From Acidimicrobiales bacterium (lineage in GTDB: Bacteria; Actinomycetota; Acidimicrobiia; Acidimicrobiales; JABEUL01): a stretch of DNA of 6,541 nt. The stretch's first letter is position 1. Each line of letters starts with the position of its first letter. Location: the NCBI GenBank assembly GCA_027451605.1, contig DAIDJA010000104.1, positions 1 through 6,541 on the forward strand, given 5' to 3'. Below the pieces are notes generated by a model, which worked only from the letters and a program-made list of their open reading frames with translations, did no database searches and was not told the DNA's origin. This document shows positions 6,398-6,541 of the stretch, one piece after another. The position numbers and the translations under genes were made by a program.

Positions 6398-6541
6398 ATG
6401 AGAGCAGCAATATTAAGGAACGTGGGAGACACCACTCTTGACGTGGTAGACGACGTAACCGTCGGTCAGGTTGGACCGAATCAGGTTAAAATTTTAATCA
6501 AATCGGCAGGTCTTTGTCACAGTGGCCTATCAGCCATGAAC
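6398..6541 (+). CDS. Zinc-dependent alcohol dehydrogenase (MDR superfamily), N-terminal 48 residues
   Basis: The frame starts MRAAILRNVGD and is open to the window edge; members are usually 350-380 residues, so only about an eighth is visible. The N-terminal GroES-like fold is recognisable: the first strand, then VGPNQVKILIKSAGLCHSG, with Cys39 at the position of the catalytic zinc ligand (Cys46 in horse liver enzyme) followed by His and Ser. Such enzymes interconvert alcohols and aldehydes or ketones with NAD(P) in the cytoplasm. The substrate cannot be told from this part. Residue 42 is Gly where the family nearly always has Asp (CHSD or CHTD). The ATG is set by a GGAGG site four bases upstream. 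The start MRAA, the VDDV segment and CHS-x-LSAMN remind me of actinobacterial members, from memory. The 341-base gap argues against an operon with the upstream gene. Confidence 0.9.
   Translation, partial: MRAAILRNVGDTTLDVVDDVTVGQVGPNQVKILIKSAGLCHSGLSAMN

Overview
The window reads as two unrelated pieces of DNA joined near position 2165. The left piece (1 to about 2170) carries tailed-phage head genes, all on the minus strand. The right piece (about 2172 to 6541) carries cellular genes, all on the plus strand: a very large extracytoplasmic beta-rich protein and the first 48 codons of a zinc-dependent alcohol dehydrogenase. Both genes that touch the join are cut at their 5' ends, with no start codon between the join and well-formed coding sequence. 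This is the pattern expected from an assembly or whole-genome-amplification chimera rather than a natural gene boundary.

Left piece, in its direction of transcription (right to left): the C-terminal 145 residues of a protein that by position is probably the portal (2173 to 1736); a 209-base leader without a gene (1735 to 1527); a complete 244-residue scaffold-like protein (1526 to 792); and the first 246 residues of a probable major capsid protein (739 to 1, running off the window). Portal, scaffold, capsid is a standard head-module order. The scaffold would guide assembly of the capsid shell and the portal would form the DNA-entry vertex. Neither complete start has a Shine-Dalgarno site; both have AT-rich leaders. 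The leader before the scaffold gene holds TACCTTTG, which fits the Bacteroidetes -7 promoter element TAnnTTTG. Together this hints, without proving it, at a phage of a Bacteroidetes host.

Right piece: a 5'-truncated reading frame of about 1,294 codons ends at 6056. It is rich in Ser, Gly, Asn, Thr and Val, alternates polar and apolar residues over nearly its whole length, is poor in charged residues, has ten cysteines in five consecutive pairs, and ends in a Trp/Cys-rich tail. I do not recognise its family. A 341-base gap with a weak hairpin and a possible promoter separates it from the dehydrogenase, which has a clear GGAGG ribosome-binding site and an N-terminus of the type I associate with Actinobacteria. 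CpG-containing codons (tcg, ccg, gga after tcc) are commoner here than in the phage piece. A moderate-GC aquatic actinobacterium is a reasonable guess for the source, as inference only.

No RNA genes, CRISPR arrays, insertion sequences or attachment sites were seen.
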